7,994 bases of DNA from Candidatus Limimorpha equi (lineage in GTDB: Bacteria; Bacteroidota; Bacteroidia; Bacteroidales; F082): positions 1 through 7,994 of the forward strand of contig JAGHSL010000377.1 in assembly GCA_018065885.1 (NCBI GenBank), read 5' to 3'. This document shows, piece after piece, positions 6,178 through 7,994 of the stretch. Below the pieces are notes generated by a model. It was given only the letters and a program-made list of their open reading frames with translations, had not been told where the DNA came from and ran no database searches. A program made the position numbers and the translations under genes. Positions within the stretch are counted from its first letter, which is position 1, and each line of letters begins with the position of its first letter.

Positions 6178-7994
6178 TCAAAACAGCGTATCCATCACCA
6201 CTTCTTCCACCTCAACATCCGCTCCTAAATAAATAAGGTATGCGGAAATCTGTTTTGAAACCATGCCTTGCAAGGCCGAAATGTAGTTCTTCAGTTGCTG
6301 GTGGTGCTTGGGGTCTTTTTTGCCGGTCTTGTAATCGAGCAGGAGGATGCGGTCGGGCAGTTCGGCAAAACGGTCGGGACGCAAGATTTCGCCGTTGGAA
6401 AGGATTTCACATTCGTTTTTTACAATGGCTTCCGGACCAAATGCTTCCTTAACAATCGGATTTTCTGTAATCTGTACGAATTTGTCTTTCAGTAAATTAG
6501 CGGTTTCTTCATCAATGGAGCCATCTGAAAGATAGGGGAGAAGAGCCTTGTCGATGTCGGCGCTTGTCTCAATGTTTGAAAGGATTTCGTGAACCAGTTC
6601 GCCCCATTCGTTGGGTTGCATCTTGTCGTTTTCCGAAATCCAGAACATGCTTGGCATCGGGTCAATCTGAATCTTTGAAAACCAATCACTTGTGTTTGAT
6701 TCACAAATCTGTTTCTTCTCGGATTTGTCTTCGTTTTTCGCTTTGTGAATGAAATCAGGGTCGCCAAATTGGTAGATTGTGCGCTTGTCATCAATTGAAA
6801 GGTCGCGGTTTATCTTATCCTCATGGTTTTTCAGATAATCTTCGATGACGTTGATTTTATTTTTTTTGGCGCCGGCTTTTGCCAAGACATATAGCCTTTC
6901 AACGGGACGGGTGAAGGCGACATAAAGCAAATTACAATTGTCCAATCGGTTGCTTTCTTCCTCTTTTTCACAGATTTGCGCTGCTTCATTGCCTTCAAGT
7001 TTTGCTTCGTTTGTCATTTTGAACAGCACTTTGTCGAGGTTCGGAATGGCTTCAAATCCCAATTCTTTCGGTGTGACCCAAGTCTCGGCGACGGCATTGT
7101 TGCCTCCAATTTTGCTGTCCAAATCGGTGATGGCTTCGGGATAGATTACTACGTTGAATTCCAAACCTTTAGACTTGTGAATAGTCATAATTCTGACCGC
7201 ATTGCCGCTGATGGATTTTACGGCAAGTTTGTTTTTCTTTTTGTTCCAGAAATCAAGGAAATCCATGATGCCTTCTTTTCCGGCGGTTTGCCAGTTGAAC
7301 ATTTCGTCCAAAAGGTAATTCAGGAAGGAATCGCTTGTGGAATCGAAACCGTAAATGCGCATCAATGAGGAACATAGGTCGTAAAGGCAAGTGGAACGCG
7401 AAAGTGTTTTCTGAAGCAATCCAGGTTCCCCAATGCCGAGAATGGTTTCAATGTTGGCGTTTCCATTGGCAATGTCGGCAACGGCATCAAAACAATCGTT
7501 GATGGATTTATCTTCTGTGGAGTTGCTTGTAATCCGATGATAATAAAGTATTTCCGAAATTACCGCTTTGTTGTTTTTCTCAATCAGGTGATGCAAGGTG
7601 CTGATGATAAGTTGCACTTTGTCCGATGATTTCAGCAGAATTGATTCGTTGGATAATACTGGTATTCCGTTATCATTCAAATAGTTGGCGATGATTGAAC
7701 CTGTGTCTGTTTTTCGGGTTAGAATGCAGATGTCGCTGTGCTCGTAGCCTCTTTTTTGCGTCAGTTCATCGATGATTTCCATGATTCGGCCGAGGTAATA
7801 GTCTTTTTCGCTGTCCTTGCTGAAAAGGTCGATTTCAACGAGTCCTCGGCCGCTTTTCTTGGCTTGCTGCTCAATACGGACTTCCTTTTGATGTTTTTCG
7901 TCCTTGTCGGCGTAGACTTTCTGTGAATCGGGCTTTAGAAATTTGATGGTTTGGGCAAAAAAGTCGTTGTTGAAGTTTACTATCTCGCTGAACG
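6178..7994 (-). CDS. AddA/RecB-like helicase-nuclease, C-terminal part (5' end outside window)
   Basis: The reading frame stays open to the window edge, giving about 604 visible residues. The first internal ATG (7782) is not the true start, because the residues before it (FSEIVNFNNDFF, near 7992-7957) match helicase motif IV of the UvrD/AddA superfamily. Further motifs in order are motif V IHKSKGLEF (7182-7156), motif VI LLYVAFTRPVERLYV (6930-6886), and a C-terminal PD-(D/E)XK nuclease. The nuclease has GELVHEIL (6603-6580), a catalytic Asp in LRPDRF, and DYKTG (6336-6322) 13 residues later, as in RecB; then QLKNY. All expected nuclease residues are present. The protein should unwind and degrade DNA ends in recombinational repair, with an AddB-type partner. 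A partner gene, if present, would lie upstream, outside the window. The Walker A half is not visible, so AddA rather than another UvrD-nuclease fusion is likely but not certain. Confidence 0.9.
   Translation of the reverse strand, partial: FSEIVNFNNDFFAQTIKFLKPDSQKVYADKDEKHQKEVRIEQQAKKSGRGLVEIDLFSKDSEKDYYLGRIMEIIDELTQKRGYEHSDICILTRKTDTGSIIANYLNDNGIPVLSNESILLKSSDKVQLIISTLHHLIEKNNKAVISEILYYHRITSNSTEDKSINDCFDAVADIANGNANIETILGIGEPGLLQKTLSRSTCLYDLCSSLMRIYGFDSTSDSFLNYLLDEMFNWQTAGKEGIMDFLDFWNKKKNKLAVKSISGNAVRIMTIHKSKGLEFNVVIYPEAITDLDSKIGGNNAVAETWVTPKELGFEAIPNLDKVLFKMTNEAKLEGNEAAQICEKEEESNRLDNCNLLYVAFTRPVERLYVLAKAGAKKNKINVIEDYLKNHEDKINRDLSIDDKRTIYQFGDPDFIHKAKNEDKSEKKQICESNTSDWFSKIQIDPMPSMFWISENDKMQPNEWGELVHEILSNIETSADIDKALLPYLSDGSIDEETANLLKDKFVQITENPIVKEAFGPEAIVKNECEILSNGEILRPDRFAELPDRILLLDYKTGKKDPKHHQQLKNYISALQGMVSKQISAYLIYLGADVEVEEVVMDTLF

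Overview
The window most likely comes from a Bacteroidota chromosome, probably a gut or rumen Bacteroidales. Four things point there: an iron transporter with FeoA fused to FeoB, BspA-type leucine-rich repeats, a DnaQ-like exonuclease of the kind common in that phylum, and -7 promoter elements of the form TAnnTTTG. This is a judgement from family knowledge, not from a database search. All supported protein genes lie on the minus strand.

Layout, right to left (direction of transcription). At 7994-6178 is the C-terminal part of an AddA/RecB-like helicase-nuclease whose 5' end lies outside the window. After a 122-base gap with a candidate promoter comes an unusual 887-residue protein (6055-3392): a four-cysteine zinc ribbon, two copies of a BspA-type cap each followed by leucine-rich repeats (4 and then 14), and a complete DEDDh 3'-5' exonuclease at the C-terminus. 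It has no signal peptide, so it should act in the cytoplasm. After a 185-base AT-rich spacer comes a ferrous-iron uptake operon: a feoAB fusion (3206-873) and, overlapping it by ATGA, a 52-residue FeoB-associated Cys-rich membrane protein (876-718).

The left 717 bases contain no gene I can support. Positions 371-717 are AT-rich and featureless. Positions 1-370 are different: a long imperfect hairpin (31-94) and a set of nested and serial inverted repeats (about 156-373), which look like an intergenic repeat, a mobile-element remnant or a structured RNA.

FeoAB and its small partner work together in Fe(II) import. The helicase-nuclease and the repeat-exonuclease both process DNA and are adjacent, but the second has its own apparent promoter, so a shared function is only a possibility. 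The candidates for something undescribed are the zinc ribbon-LRR-exonuclease fusion and the structured element at the left edge.
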